From Teichococcus aerophilus (GTDB taxonomy: Bacteria > Pseudomonadota > Alphaproteobacteria > Acetobacterales > Acetobacteraceae), in the NCBI RefSeq assembly GCF_014490485.1, contig NZ_JACTVA010000016.1:29957-93956 (forward strand): 64,000 bases of DNA, read 5' to 3'. Every line of letters begins with the position of its first letter. Position 1 is the first letter of the stretch. The notes below the pieces were generated by a model, which saw nothing but the letters and a program-made list of their open reading frames with translations, ran no database searches and had not been told where the DNA came from. The position numbers and the translations under genes are program-made. Shown here piece after piece: positions 1-8,730 of this stretch.

Positions 1-338
1 ACCTCCACCCCCAGCGCCTGCCGCAGGATAGCGACGTCGAAGCGGGCGAAGTGGAACAGCTTTACCTGATCGGGATTGGCCAGCAGACGCTTCAAGTTGG
101 GGCAATCAGCGCCGCGCCCACCCAGCGTTTCGGGGATGATCTGCACGCAATGCGCGTTGCCATCTCCCGCCGAGAGCTGGACGAGGCACAACCGGTCCCG
201 ATGCGGGTTCAACCCCATCGTCTCGGTATCGATGGCGACGACAGGACCGAGGTCCAGGCCGTCCGGCAGATCATGTTTGTGGAGCTTGATCATGGTGCCT
301 GACTTGGTGGCGTTGGGGGCGAAAAGGGTCTGTCCCAT
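1..338 (-). CDS. rnd: Ribonuclease D, 5' part only
   Basis: Ribonuclease D is a 3'-5' exoribonuclease that trims tRNA and other structured RNA 3' ends. About 112 N-terminal residues are visible; the rest lies beyond the left window edge. Exonuclease motif I is seen as AIDTETMGLNPHRDRL (Asp and Glu ligands), and the motif II region as FHFARFDVAILRQ with its Asp. Two in-frame ATGs exist: 338 (MGQTLF) and 293 (MIKLHKHDLPDG). The second matches the usual N-terminus of the family, but neither has a strong ribosome binding site, so the start is unsettled. A tRNA-Leu gene lies 53 bp upstream on the same strand. Confidence 0.88.
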   Translation of the reverse strand, partial: MGQTLFAPNATKSGTMIKLHKHDLPDGLDLGPVVAIDTETMGLNPHRDRLCLVQLSAGDGNAHCVQIIPETLGGRGADCPNLKRLLANPDQVKLFHFARFDVAILRQALGVE

Positions 339-391
339 TCTCGCATTCCCTGCCTTCCAGTCGGCCCCTCATCAACTGGATGAGGGGAATA

Positions 392-475
<84 letters not shown>

Positions 476-662
476 AAGGGGTCGAATACGCCGTTTGGCG
501 TGGACGGGCTTTTATGGGCGGCAAAGGCCGCCGTCAAGCGACCTCCGACAAAAATCTGCAACCTCATTCACACCGTCCATCACGGTCATGCAGGGCGCTG
601 CATCGCAGGGCCGGAAGCGCCCGACTATCTGTGCTAGCGACACGCACAGGACACCCCACGCC

Positions 663-1364
663 ATGATCGATATCCGCCCCTTCGCTAGCCTCGGCGCCGC
701 CCGGCACGGCTGGCTGAACGCCCGCCACCACTTCGCCTTCGGCCAGTACCGGAACCCGGACCGGACAAGCTGGGGCCGCGTGCGCGTCTGGAACGATGAC
801 GAGATCGCCGCCGGCACCGGCTTCGACCCGCATCCTCACCGTGACATGGAAATCATCACCTATGTCCGCCAGGGCGCCATTACCCACCGGGACAATCTGG
901 GCAACGAAGGCCGCATCGTCGCCGGCGACGTGCAGGTGATGAGCGCCGGCAGCGGCGTGGTGCATTCCGAATACAACCTGGAAGACGAGACCACCGCCCT
1001 GTTCCAGATCTGGATCATGCCGGACACGCTGGGCGCCAAGCCGCACTGGGGCACCAAGCCCTTCCCGCGCACCACCGGCCAAGGCTTCGTCACACTGGCC
1101 AGCGGCCAGCCCGATGCCGGCGACGCCCTGCCCCTGAACGCGGATGCCAACCTGCGCGCCGCCACCCTGGCCGCCGGCGAAGCCACCACCCTGGCCTTGC
1201 CCGCCGGCCGCGCCGCCTACCTGGTGGTGGCGAAAGGCGCAGCCACCGTGAACGGCCTACGCCTGGACGAACGCGACGCCGCGGCGATCGTGGCCGAGGC
1301 GACGCTGACCATCCTCGCGGACGCCGAGGGGGCCGAGCTGGTGCTGGTGGACACGGAGGAATAA
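663..1364 (+). CDS. Pirin-like bicupin protein (YhaK/YhhW type)
   Basis: This is a 233-residue pirin-family cupin. The metal ligands expected of pirins are visible in the N-terminal cupin: the HPHRDME motif (two His) and the HSEYN motif (His and Glu). The N-terminal half is the conserved pirin domain and the C-terminal half a degenerate cupin. YhhW-type members can have quercetinase activity; the substrate here is unknown. The ATG at 663 was chosen because homology begins exactly at MIDIRPFASLGAARHGWL, although the frame stays open upstream through the tRNA gene. It stands alone and is convergent with dnaQ across a repeat element. Confidence 0.88.
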   Translation: MIDIRPFASLGAARHGWLNARHHFAFGQYRNPDRTSWGRVRVWNDDEIAAGTGFDPHPHRDMEIITYVRQGAITHRDNLGNEGRIVAGDVQVMSAGSGVVHSEYNLEDETTALFQIWIMPDTLGAKPHWGTKPFPRTTGQGFVTLASGQPDAGDALPLNADANLRAATLAAGEATTLALPAGRAAYLVVAKGAATVNGLRLDERDAAAIVAEATLTILADAEGAELVLVDTEE

Positions 1365-1375
1365 GACAAAGAAAA

Positions 1376-1615
1376 GGCCGGGGAAGGAATTCCCCGGACC
1401 CCTTCTTTTCTTTTTCGAATTTTCGGACGTGGCTGTTGAAGGGGCGCGCCGGGAGATACGGTTGGGTGCGCCGGAGGTCCTAGACCTCCGGCGACTGACG
1501 TTTCAGCCCGCGTGGCCCATTATTAAAATCATCAGAAGAGCCCGTTCTCAGTCCTGAAGCGCCACGCCAAACTCGCAGAAAAAAAGAAGGGGTCTGGGGA
1601 ATTCATTCCCCAGCC
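1376..1615. repeat. Family I terminator-pair repeat, copy 1 (core inverted)
   Basis: The rightward hairpin is at 1378-1397 (arms CCGGGGAA/TTCCCCGG, loop GGAA) and is followed by a pyrimidine/T tract to 1416. The central palindrome at 1469-1493 has 11-bp arms CGCCGGAGGTC/GACCTCCGGCG. The leftward hairpin at 1594-1613 (CTGGGGAA/TTCCCCAG, loop TTCA) is preceded on the plus strand by an A-rich tract. The element fills the gap between the convergent pirin and dnaQ genes and would terminate both. Its core runs opposite to copies 3-6. Confidence 0.85.
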
Positions 1616-1641
1616 TTGCCGCTTCCTTGCCAACCCCCACG

Positions 1642-2334
1642 CTACCCCTCCACCGTCGCCCAGATCGGTTCTTTTAGCTTCGCGACGAACGCAGCGTGGG
1701 TGGCCAGTTCGGCCTCGGTGGGAATGATGGGGCGCGGGGTGCGGTGGACTGGCTCGGCTTCCAGCAGCACCGGGCCGGTGGTCTTGGCCATGCGGGCTGT
1801 CGCCAGTTCGAAGCCTGGCTGTTTGCCGCCCATCAGTTCCAGGTAGACCTGCGCCAGCAGTTGCACGTCCAGCAGCGCGTTGTGCGAGGTGCGCATGGAG
1901 TTGTCGATGCCGTAGCGCCGGCACAGCGCGTCCAGGCTGTTGGGCAGGCCGGGGAAGCGCTTCTTGGCCAGCATCAGCGTATCGACCATGCGGCTGCGCG
2001 GGATGGGCGGCCGGCCGGCGCGCTTGAACTCGTGGTCGAGGAAGTTGAAGTCGAAGCTGGCATTGTGAGCGACGATGGGGTCGTCGTCCAGGAACTCCAG
2101 CAGCGCGGGCAGGATCTCGGCGAATTTCGGCTTGCCGATCAGCATTTCGCGCGTGAAGCCGTGGATGCGGCTGGCTTCCTCCGGCACATCGCGCTCGGGG
2201 TCGATGACGACGTGGAAGGTCTGGCCGGTGGGCACCAGGTTGACCAGTTCCACCGCCGCCACCTCCAGCACGCGGTCTCCCGTGGCGGGGTCCAGGCCAG
2301 TGGTCTCGGTATCCAGGACCAGGGTGCGGCTCAT
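1642..2334 (-). CDS. dnaQ: DNA polymerase III epsilon subunit (proofreading exonuclease)
   Basis: This is the 230-residue 3'-5' exonuclease of DNA polymerase III, which proofreads the replicating strand. The DEDDh motifs are all present: Exo I VLDTETTGL (Asp, Glu), Exo II HNASFDFNFLDHEF (Asp) and Exo III SHNALLDVQLL (His, Asp). The start at 2334 gives a 4-bp ATGA overlap with coaE, consistent with translational coupling in an aroE-coaE-dnaQ operon read leftward. The same order occurs beside the Caulobacter replication origin. The C-terminal tail (about residues 175-230) would hold the region that binds the polymerase alpha subunit. Confidence 0.95.
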   Translation of the reverse strand: MSRTLVLDTETTGLDPATGDRVLEVAAVELVNLVPTGQTFHVVIDPERDVPEEASRIHGFTREMLIGKPKFAEILPALLEFLDDDPIVAHNASFDFNFLDHEFKRAGRPPIPRSRMVDTLMLAKKRFPGLPNSLDALCRRYGIDNSMRTSHNALLDVQLLAQVYLELMGGKQPGFELATARMAKTTGPVLLEAEPVHRTPRPIIPTEAELATHAAFVAKLKEPIWATVEG

Positions 2335-2930
2335 CGCATTCTCCTCAACAACGCCAGGATGTGGCGACGGCTGGTATGGCGGGACAAGCCCGTATGGATC
2401 ACGGCATCCGCCCGGGCCCGGCGCAGCCGGTCCGGCATCTGCCGCTTCAGGATGGAGGCCAGGCGGGCCTTGTTCATGTCCGGCCGGGCCAGCACCCGCG
2501 CCCGCTGGATGGAAGGGGGGGCGGAGACGACGACGACAGCATCGCAGCGCCGTTCGCCGCGTGTCTCGAACAGCAGGGGTATGTCCAGCACCACCAAAGG
2601 GCGGCGGCGGCGGCGGGCGGCGGCCAGGAAGCGGCGTTCCTCCGCCCGCACCAGCGGGTGCACGATACGCTCCAGCCGCCGCAGGGCAGCGCGCTGGCCG
2701 TGCGGGTCCTCGAACACCGCTTGGCGCAGGGCTTCGCGCACCACCACGCCGTCCCGCACCGCGTCCGGGAATGCGGCGGCGATCGGTGCCACGGCGCGGC
2801 CGCCGTGCGCCTGCAGGGCGTGCACGGTGGCATCCGCATCGAAGACCGGCACGTGGTGGCGGCGGAAGGTGGCCGAGGCGGTGGACTTCCCCATGCCGAT
2901 GCCGCCGGTCAGCCCGAGCACCTTGACCAC
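2331..2930 (-). CDS. coaE: Dephospho-CoA kinase
   Basis: CoaE phosphorylates the 3'-hydroxyl of dephospho-CoA, the last step of coenzyme A synthesis in the cytosol. The protein has 199 residues, the usual length. The P-loop GLTGGIGMGKST is at the N-terminus, the FDAD substrate motif follows, and LDIPLLFE matches the conserved CoaE segment. The C-terminus is very arginine-rich (many RRRRR runs), probably reflecting the high G+C. It begins 6 bp after the aroE stop and overlaps dnaQ by 4 bp. Confidence 0.95.
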   Translation of the reverse strand: MVKVLGLTGGIGMGKSTASATFRRHHVPVFDADATVHALQAHGGRAVAPIAAAFPDAVRDGVVVREALRQAVFEDPHGQRAALRRLERIVHPLVRAEERRFLAAARRRRRPLVVLDIPLLFETRGERRCDAVVVVSAPPSIQRARVLARPDMNKARLASILKRQMPDRLRRARADAVIHTGLSRHTSRRHILALLRRMR

Positions 2931-2936
2931 CGGGTG

Positions 2937-3773
2937 CTACCGGCCCCGGGGAATGTCGGCGGCGACGAAATGCCGCAACTCGGCGTCCACCACCGGCATC
3001 ACGCCGAACCACTCGGCGAAGCCCGGGCGCGCCTGGTGCAGCAGCATGCCCAGCCCGTCCACACCGCGCAGCCCGCGTGCCCGCGCCGCCGCCAGCAGCG
3101 GCGTCTCCAGCGGTACGTAGACGGCATCCGCCACCACGGCACCCGCTGGCATGGGGGCGAGGTCGATCTCCAGCGGCGGCTGGCCTTCCATGCCCAGGCT
3201 GGTGCTGTTCACCAGCAGCATCGCATCCGCCAGCGGCGGGGTGGCGGAGACCTCGACCGGGCCATCCAGCCCGGCGGCCAGTTCCTCCGCCCGCGCCAGG
3301 CCGCGGTTGACGATGGTCAGCTTCGGGCAGCCGGCCTGCAGCAGCGCCACGGCAATGGCCCGCGCCGCGCCGCCAGCGCCCAGCAGCACCGCCGGGCCAT
3401 CGGCCGCCCGCCAGCCGGGTGCCTGTTCCGCCAGGCTTTCCGTGAAGCCGAAGCCATCGGTGTTGGAACCGTGGATGCGCCCGTCCCGGAACACCAGCGT
3501 ATTGGCCGCGCCCATGCGGCGGGCGATGTCATCCACCTCGTCGCACAGCGCGAAGGCGGCTTCCTTGTGCGGGATAGTGACATTGACACCGCGGAAGCCC
3601 AGCGCCACCAGGGCGCGCACCGCGCCGGCAAAATCCTCCGGCGCCACGGGCAGCGGCAGGTAGGCGCCATCGATGCCATGCCGGCGCAGCCAGAAGCCAT
3701 GCAGGCGGGGGGAGCGTGAATGGGCCACGGGCCAGCCCAGCACCCCGGCCAGCCGGGCCTTGCCGGTCAGCAT
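2937..3773 (-). CDS. aroE: Shikimate dehydrogenase
   Basis: AroE reduces 3-dehydroshikimate to shikimate with NADPH in aromatic amino acid synthesis. Visible motifs are HSRSPRLH (shikimate binding), [10 protein letters not shown] with the catalytic Lys, GAGGAARAI (dinucleotide-binding loop), NSTSLGM and GLGMLLHQA. The start at 3773 ([19 protein letters not shown]) gives 278 residues, the normal size. The frame is open further upstream to ATGs at 3905 and 3917, which would add a Pro/Ala-rich 44-48 residue extension with no family counterpart. It is the first gene of aroE-coaE-dnaQ and diverges from gshB. Confidence 0.92.
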   Translation of the reverse strand: MLTGKARLAGVLGWPVAHSRSPRLHGFWLRRHGIDGAYLPLPVAPEDFAGAVRALVALGFRGVNVTIPHKEAAFALCDEVDDIARRMGAANTLVFRDGRIHGSNTDGFGFTESLAEQAPGWRAADGPAVLLGAGGAARAIAVALLQAGCPKLTIVNRGLARAEELAAGLDGPVEVSATPPLADAMLLVNSTSLGMEGQPPLEIDLAPMPAGAVVADAVYVPLETPLLAAARARGLRGVDGLGMLLHQARPGFAEWFGVMPVVDAELRHFVAADIPRGR

Positions 3774-4058
3774 CGCGCCCACCGGTATCGGGCTGGCAGG
3801 CGCGGCATCACCCGCTCGCTGGCACCGAGCGGCCGCGCCGCCTTCCGCCAGGGCCGAAGCAGCAGGCGCCGGACCAGGAAGCCCAGGGTTCGGATCGGTC
3901 GTCATGACCCCATCCATTCGGCTGCCGGGCCGTCCGGGTCAACCGGCAACGCGCCGGGCCCGCCGGGCATTTTCACCCGCCGGCCGGAATGCGCCCCTGG
4001 CAATCCGCCGCCCGCGATGCCACCACTTCACCCGACGAAGAACTCACGAGGACCACCC

Positions 4059-5006
4059 ATGACGCGTGCCTTGCAGGTCGCGGTCCAGATGGACCCGATC
4101 CAGAGCATCAATATCGACGGCGACAGCACGTTTGTTCTCATGCTGGAAGCGCAGTCCCGTGGCCACACCCTCTGGCACTACCACGTCAAGGACCTGACCC
4201 TGGCCAACGGCAAGGTCCTGGCCCGGATGCAGCCCGTGGAAGTCCGCCGGGAGAAGGGCAACCACTTCACCCTGGGCGAAGCACGGGAAGTGGACCTCTC
4301 CACCATGGACGTGGTGCTGATGCGCCAGGACCCGCCCTTCGACATGGCCTACATCACGGCCACCCATATCCTGGAGATGATCCACCCCAAGACCCTGGTG
4401 GTGAACGACCCGGCCAGCGTGCGCAACGCCCCGGAAAAGCTGTTCGTGATGCAGTTCCCGGACCTGATGCCGGACACCATCATCACCCACGACCCGCTGG
4501 AAGTGCGCAAGTTCCGGGAGAAGCATGGCGACATCATCGTCAAGCCGCTGTTCGGCAACGGCGGTGCCGGCGTGTTCCACCTGCGGCCCGAGGACAGCAA
4601 CCTCAACTCCCTGCTGGAACTCTACGCGGAGAAATCGCGCGAGCCGCTGATGATCCAGAAATACGTCCCTGCGGTGCGGGAAGGCGACAAGCGCATCATC
4701 CTGGTGGACGGCGTGCCGATGGGCGCCATCAACCGCGTGCCCGCCGCCGGCGAGAGCCGCAGCAACATGCATGTCGGCGGCCGCCCGGAACAGATCGCCC
4801 TGACCGAGCGCGACAAGGAAATCTGCGCCCGCATCGGGCCGGAACTGAAGAAGCGCGGGCTGATCTTCGTCGGTATCGACGTGATCGGGGACTACCTGAC
4901 GGAAATCAACGTGACCTCGCCCACCGGCCTCCAGGAAATCGCCCGCTTCGATGGCGTGCAGCTGGAGAAGGCGATCTGGGATGCGATCGAGGCGAAGCGG
5001 GCCTGA
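4059..5006 (+). CDS. gshB: Glutathione synthetase
   Basis: GshB joins gamma-glutamylcysteine and glycine with ATP to make glutathione. The protein has 315 residues, the usual length. ATP-grasp signatures are clear: [13 protein letters not shown] (ATP-binding loop), [10 protein letters not shown], and the metal-binding [12 protein letters not shown] near the C-terminus. The start is supported by GAGGA six bases upstream of the ATG. It stands alone on the plus strand between aroE and maf, two genes that are neighbours at the Caulobacter origin, so it probably marks a local rearrangement of that cluster. Confidence 0.95.
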   Translation: MTRALQVAVQMDPIQSINIDGDSTFVLMLEAQSRGHTLWHYHVKDLTLANGKVLARMQPVEVRREKGNHFTLGEAREVDLSTMDVVLMRQDPPFDMAYITATHILEMIHPKTLVVNDPASVRNAPEKLFVMQFPDLMPDTIITHDPLEVRKFREKHGDIIVKPLFGNGGAGVFHLRPEDSNLNSLLELYAEKSREPLMIQKYVPAVREGDKRIILVDGVPMGAINRVPAAGESRSNMHVGGRPEQIALTERDKEICARIGPELKKRGLIFVGIDVIGDYLTEINVTSPTGLQEIARFDGVQLEKAIWDAIEAKRA

Positions 5007-5025
5007 TTGGCAGGGGTGGTAGGCT

Positions 5026-5072
5026 GGGGGCGCTGCCCCTAGACCCCCGCCGGGGTGGAAGGTCCACCCCGG
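5026..5072 (+). repeat. Family II twin-hairpin repeat, copy a
   Basis: It starts about 20 bp after the gshB stop and reads in the same direction. Hairpin A is GGGGC/GCCCC around loop GCT. Hairpin B at 5050-5072 has perfect 10-bp arms CCGGGGTGGA/TCCACCCCGG around AGG, followed by GACCCCGCTGTCAGTTTTC. Confidence 0.8.
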
Positions 5073-5270
5073 ACCCCGCTGTCAGTTTTCCCCCGAACTT
5101 GGCGATGGCGCGGTAGCGCATTCAGAAGGCCGCAGAGACGCTACCTCGGTGGCTAAAGGGCGGCGGCCCTGGGCAGGACGCGGGACCCAGGTGCAGTGAG
5201 CGGTGGCTGTGGCAGGCGCCGGAGCACACGCTATGATCCCGCTTTCCGTGTTCCTATACCTTGAGGCCTA

Positions 5271-5383
5271 GAGGCTGTTATGGACCACCCATAAACAGCT
5301 GAAATTGCTTGACTTTCTATATAAGGGCTCGGCGCGGAAAGCCTGCAAAATCAAGCTTCTAGCGGCAGGTCCATAACAGCCTC
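5271..5383. mobile_element. MITE-like element with perfect terminal inverted repeats
   Basis: The 113-bp element has perfect 16-bp terminal inverted repeats (GAGGCTGTTATGGACC at 5271-5286, its complement at 5368-5383) and a TA dinucleotide immediately outside each end (5269-5270 and 5384-5385). The interior is more AT-rich than the surroundings and has no open frame of note. Termini starting GAGG with TA flanks fit the IS427 group of the IS5 family, so this may be a non-autonomous derivative. The assignment to a family is inference. It is the main content of the 5007-5751 gap apart from three Family II repeats. Confidence 0.7.
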
Positions 5384-5505
5384 TAAGCGTTGTGCTGGCC
5401 GCAAGCGGGTTCAAAGTATTCCTAAAAGCTGCGCAGGCTACAGCGTCACTCGCCAAGAAATCCCGGTTCTTTGCGGACGCGCTTGTCTGAAACTGATGTC
5501 GGGGT

Positions 5506-5553
5506 CTGGGGTGGCACTGCCACCCCAGCGGGGTCCAGGGGCAGAGCCCCTGG
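5506..5553 (-). repeat. Family II twin-hairpin repeat, copy b
   Basis: This copy is in leftward orientation. Hairpin B is at 5506-5528 (arms CTGGGGTGGC/GCCACCCCAG, loop ACT) and hairpin A at 5535-5553 (CCAGGGGC/GCCCCTGG, loop AGA). It lies beyond copy c in the maf direction, so it is a second tandem unit and does not directly follow a gene. Confidence 0.8.
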
Positions 5554-5681
5554 CAGCGGCCGATTTGGAACTCCTGTCACTGACAGCTTCCACGGCCCCT
5601 CTCTGACGCCTGCGCAAGGAAGCCGCGCAGGCTGAAGCAGCAGCCTACCAACAATCACCGGCCTTCTGAAAACTGACGGCG

Positions 5682-5734
5682 GGGTCTGGGGTGGCACTGC
5701 CACCCTGGGGGGTCCAGGGGCAGCGCCCCTGGCG
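5682..5734 (-). repeat. Family II twin-hairpin repeat, copy c
   Basis: Directly downstream of maf (18 bp past its stop) in the same leftward direction. Hairpin A has arms CCAGGGGC/GCCCCTGG with loop AGC. The hairpin B region GGGGTGGC/GCCACCC is slightly shortened on one arm. Confidence 0.78.
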
Positions 5735-5751
5735 GATGCGCGCCCAGCGAA

Positions 5752-6378
5752 TCAGCGCAGCACCGCCCCGTGTTGCCGCAGGAAATCCAGCAGGGGCAGC
5801 ATCGGCAGCCCCAGGATGGCGGCGTGCTCGCCTTCCACCTTGCGGAACAGGTGCATCCCCAGCCCTTCCAGCCGGTAGGCGCCGACCGAGTGGGTGATGG
5901 CGTCGCCTTCTTCCGCCAGGTAGGCGTCGAGGAACTCGTCGGAAAACTCGCGCATCGAAAGGTGGCAGACCGCCGCGTGGTGCCAGATACGGCTGCCGTG
6001 GCGCCAGCAGACCACGGCGGAGATCAGCTCATGCGTCCGGCCGCGCAGGGCCTGCAGCTGGGCGCGGGCACCGGCCAGGCCTTCCGGCTTGTCGAACCAC
6101 CGGCCTTCGCACACCACCAGGGAGTCCGCGCCAATCACCAGGGCCTCCGGCTGCTCCGCCAGCAGGCGGCGGGCGATGCGCTGGGCCTTGGCGTCGGCCA
6201 GCATCACGGCGGCCTCGGCCGGCGGCATCTGCTCGGCCTGGGCGGATTCCTTCAGGCTGGCTTCGTCCACCGCCGCCGCCCGGGCCTCGAAGGGCAGGCC
6301 GGCGGCGCGCAGCAGCGTGGCGCGGGTGGCGGAGGAGGAGGCGAGCACCAGCGGCGGTGCGCCCGGCGCCAACATCAT
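5752..6378 (-). CDS. maf: Maf-family nucleotide pyrophosphatase
   Basis: This is a 208-residue Maf/Ham1-like house-cleaning enzyme that hydrolyses non-canonical or methylated nucleoside triphosphates to monophosphates. Signature segments are [20 protein letters not shown] near the N-terminus and [18 protein letters not shown] with the catalytic Asp. Whether it is the dTTP/UTP or the m7GTP type cannot be decided by eye. The ATG at 6378 overlaps the ppsR stop by 4 bp (ATGA), implying coupled translation. The frame is open further upstream inside ppsR but without family similarity. Confidence 0.93.
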   Translation of the reverse strand: MMLAPGAPPLVLASSSATRATLLRAAGLPFEARAAAVDEASLKESAQAEQMPPAEAAVMLADAKAQRIARRLLAEQPEALVIGADSLVVCEGRWFDKPEGLAGARAQLQALRGRTHELISAVVCWRHGSRIWHHAAVCHLSMREFSDEFLDAYLAEEGDAITHSVGAYRLEGLGMHLFRKVEGEHAAILGLPMLPLLDFLRQHGAVLR

Positions 6379-7241
6379 GCGCCGATCCCCCCAACGGGCG
6401 GGCCGCCGGCGCCGCGGCGGGCATGCCAGGCCTCCATCAGCTGCAGCACCGTGGCGGCGGTTTCCTCTATCGAGCGGCGGGTGACGTCGATCACCGGCCA
6501 ACCGTGGCTGGTGCACAGCCGCCGGGCAGCCAGGATCTCGGCCTTCACCGCCTCGTGGTCGATATAGTCGTTGGTGTCCTGCCGCACGCCCCCGGCGCCG
6601 ATGATCTTCAGCCGGTGCCGGCGGATCTCAATCAACGCCCCCACGTCGATGGTCAGGCCGATCACCGGGCAGGGGCTGTCGTCCAGCTCCGGCGGCAGGG
6701 GGGAGGTCGGGACAATCGGCACATTAGCGGCTTTGACGCCGCGATTGGCCAGGTAGAAGCAGGTCGGTGTCTTGCTGCTGCGGGAGACACCGACGAGCAC
6801 GCAATCGGCTTCCTCGATCCCGGCCACGCCCTGGCCGTCGTCATGCGCCAGCACGTAGTGCATGGCGTCGATCCGGCGGAAATAATCGGCGTCCATCACG
6901 TGCTGGGCGGCGCGCTTCTCCCGCGCCTGCTCGCCGATCTCGGCCTGCAGCAGGTCGATCACCGGGTCCAGCACCGACAGGCAGGTGACGCCCATCTGCT
7001 TGCAGACCTCCTCCAGCGAGTGGCGGAGCGAGCGGTCGACCAGGGTGAACATCACCGGCCCGGGCTCCGCCTTGATCCCCTCCAGCACCTGTTCCAGCTG
7101 GAAGCGGGACCGGACGAGGGACCAGCGATGGTACAGCACATGCGGGTCCGGGAACCGCGCCAACACGGCGCGCGCCATGGAGTTCAGCGTCTCTCCGGTG
7201 CTGTCGGAAACGAGGTGCAGGTTGAACGAGCGGTTCGGCAT
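6375..7241 (-). CDS. ppsR: PEP synthetase / PPDK regulatory protein (DUF299 kinase-pyrophosphorylase)
   Basis: This 288-residue bifunctional regulator phosphorylates and dephosphorylates pyruvate phosphate dikinase or PEP synthetase, switching that gluconeogenic enzyme. The DUF299 N-terminus [10 protein letters not shown] and the P-loop-like [10 protein letters not shown] are both present. The homologous gene is the first gene beside the Caulobacter origin (the RP001-like gene in Rickettsia). It diverges from hemE across the probable origin and is followed by maf with a 4-bp overlap. Confidence 0.93.
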   Translation of the reverse strand: MPNRSFNLHLVSDSTGETLNSMARAVLARFPDPHVLYHRWSLVRSRFQLEQVLEGIKAEPGPVMFTLVDRSLRHSLEEVCKQMGVTCLSVLDPVIDLLQAEIGEQAREKRAAQHVMDADYFRRIDAMHYVLAHDDGQGVAGIEEADCVLVGVSRSSKTPTCFYLANRGVKAANVPIVPTSPLPPELDDSPCPVIGLTIDVGALIEIRRHRLKIIGAGGVRQDTNDYIDHEAVKAEILAARRLCTSHGWPVIDVTRRSIEETAATVLQLMEAWHARRGAGGPPVGGIGA

Positions 7242-7558
7242 CGGCTTCCGGTCAGGCAGGTGTGGGAATCATGGGGACGGGGGTGGGAGTCGTGGACAAC
7301 TTCTGGCCTATGAGGGGGTCCCTGGGTGAGTCGGGGATGGAAAGCACATTCTGCTCCCCCTGGGGGTTTTTGTTGGGAACGGTCGGTTCGAATCTCCCAT
7401 AACCGGCGCAACCCCGCGGAAAAGCTGGGTTTTCTAGTGAGCCTCGCCTGTGGAGGAGACTGTGGATGAAATGCGCCGCCGATTGCGTCCCCCTTATCCA
7501 CAGGGTCTATCTACCCCCCCACTTTTCTTAAAGACTCTTTTTCTATGAAAGAGGGCCC
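7242..7558. other. oriC: Probable chromosomal replication origin (oriC)
   Basis: This is the non-coding gap between divergent ppsR and hemE, the position of the origin in Caulobacter crescentus and Rickettsia prowazekii. It holds a perfect DnaA box at 7494-7502 and weaker boxes on the other strand at 7461-7469 (TCATCCACA), 7449-7457 (TCCTCCACA) and 7291-7299 (TTGTCCACG). An AT-rich stretch at 7520-7550 beside the strong box could be the unwinding element. Five GANTC sites (CcrM methylation targets) lie at 7266, 7287, 7328, 7390 and 7533. The promoters of both flanking genes must also lie here. The functional assignment is inferred from synteny plus motifs. Confidence 0.75.
7494..7502 (+). promoter_or_regulatory. 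DnaA box (perfect consensus)
   Basis: TTATCCACA, the consensus DnaA-binding nonamer, lies 18 bp before an AT-rich tract and 56 bp before the hemE start. A one-mismatch box in the opposite orientation is 25 bp to the left. Confidence 0.8.
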
Positions 7559-8602
7559 ATGGACCCTGTGCAAAAGCCCCTCCTGCGTGCCCTGACCGGG
7601 GAGGCCGTCTGGCCCCCGCCCTTCTGGCTGATGCGCCAGGCAGGCCGCTACCTGCCCGAGTACCGCCTGCTGCGTGCCCAGGCGGGCGATTTCATCGCCC
7701 TCTGCACCACGCCCGAGCTGGCGGCCGAGGTGACGCTGCAACCGCTGCGCCGCTACGGGATGGATGGCGCCATCCTGTTCAGCGACATCCTGATGCTGCC
7801 CTGGGCCATGGGGCAGGGGCTACGCTATGCAGAGGGGGAAGGCCCGCTGTTGGACCCCATCCGCGACGCCGAAGGCCTGGCGCGGCTGGACCCCGCCGGC
7901 ATGGGCGCGCGCATCGCCCCCATCATGGAAACCGTCGCCCGGGTGAAGGCGGGGCTGGAGCAGGAAGCACCGAAGACCGCGCTGATCGGCTTCGCCGGCA
8001 GCCCGTTCACCGTCGCCTGCTACATGGTGGAAGGCCGGGGGGGTGGCGAGTTCATGACCGCCCGCCGCCTGGCCTATTCCGACCCGGCGCTGTTCGGCCG
8101 GCTGATCCGGCTGCTGGTGGACACCACCGTCGAATACCTGCTGGCCCAGGCCGCGGCGGGCGCCGAGGCCCTGATGCTGTTCGACAGCTGGGCCGGCCTG
8201 CTGCCCCCCGGCCAGTTCCGCCGCTGGAGCATCGAGCCCTCCGCCGCCATCGTCCGAGGCATCCGCAAGGTGCTGCCGGATATCCCGCTGATCGGCTTCC
8301 CGCGCCTGGCGGGGCCGTTGCTGCCGGAATACGCGCTGCGCACCGGCGTCAGTACCGTGGCGATGGATACCGGCATGGACCCGCGCTGGGCCGCCGCCAA
8401 CGTGCCGGCGGAATTCGGCCTGCAAGGCAACATGGACCCGCAGGTGCTGGTGGCGGGCGGCGCGGCAATGGAAGCGGAAGCGCGCTCCATCCTGGCAGCG
8501 ATGCGCGGCCGGCCCTTCGTGTTCAACCTGGGCCACGGCATCGTGCCGCCGACGCCGCCGGAACATGTGGCGGCCCTGGCGCGCCTCTTGCGGATGGGGT
8601 GA
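7559..8602 (+). CDS. hemE: Uroporphyrinogen decarboxylase
   Basis: HemE removes four carboxyl groups from uroporphyrinogen III to give coproporphyrinogen III in haem synthesis. The protein has 347 residues, the normal length. Signatures visible are WLMRQAGRYLPEYR (substrate-binding Arg residues), FSDILMLPWAMG with the conserved Asp, GFAGSPFTVACYMVEG, LFDSWAG, and FNLGHGIVPPTPPEHV at the C-terminus. The start at ATG 7559 is preceded by GAGGG. hemE flanks the origin in many alphaproteobacteria, which supports the oriC call to its left. A Family II repeat follows 25 bp after the stop. Confidence 0.97.
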   Translation: MDPVQKPLLRALTGEAVWPPPFWLMRQAGRYLPEYRLLRAQAGDFIALCTTPELAAEVTLQPLRRYGMDGAILFSDILMLPWAMGQGLRYAEGEGPLLDPIRDAEGLARLDPAGMGARIAPIMETVARVKAGLEQEAPKTALIGFAGSPFTVACYMVEGRGGGEFMTARRLAYSDPALFGRLIRLLVDTTVEYLLAQAAAGAEALMLFDSWAGLLPPGQFRRWSIEPSAAIVRGIRKVLPDIPLIGFPRLAGPLLPEYALRTGVSTVAMDTGMDPRWAAANVPAEFGLQGNMDPQVLVAGGAAMEAEARSILAAMRGRPFVFNLGHGIVPPTPPEHVAALARLLRMG

Positions 8603-8626
8603 GGCAGGGCGGCTGGGGCCGGGCCA

Positions 8627-8671
8627 CCAGGGGCGCTGCCCCTGGACCCCGCTAGGGTGGCAGGGCCACCC
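8627..8671 (+). repeat. Family II twin-hairpin repeat, copy d
   Basis: It follows hemE in the same orientation. Hairpin A at 8627-8645 has perfect 8-bp arms CCAGGGGC/GCCCCTGG (loop GCT). Hairpin B at 8655-8671 has arms GGGTGGC/GCCACCC (loop AGG). It is followed by CAGACCCCGCCGTCAGTTTTC-like sequence as in copy a. Confidence 0.82.
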
Positions 8672-8730
8672 CAGACCCCGCCGTCAGTTTTCTCAGGTGC
8701 CGGTTCGTTGAGGGGTTGGTGACCCTGGCG

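Noticed and set aside
1376..1615. Family I element as the two ends of an insertion sequence
   Set aside because: There is no transposase frame, and the hairpins with T-rich tails point to terminator function. The possibility that it is a non-autonomous element is kept under findings.
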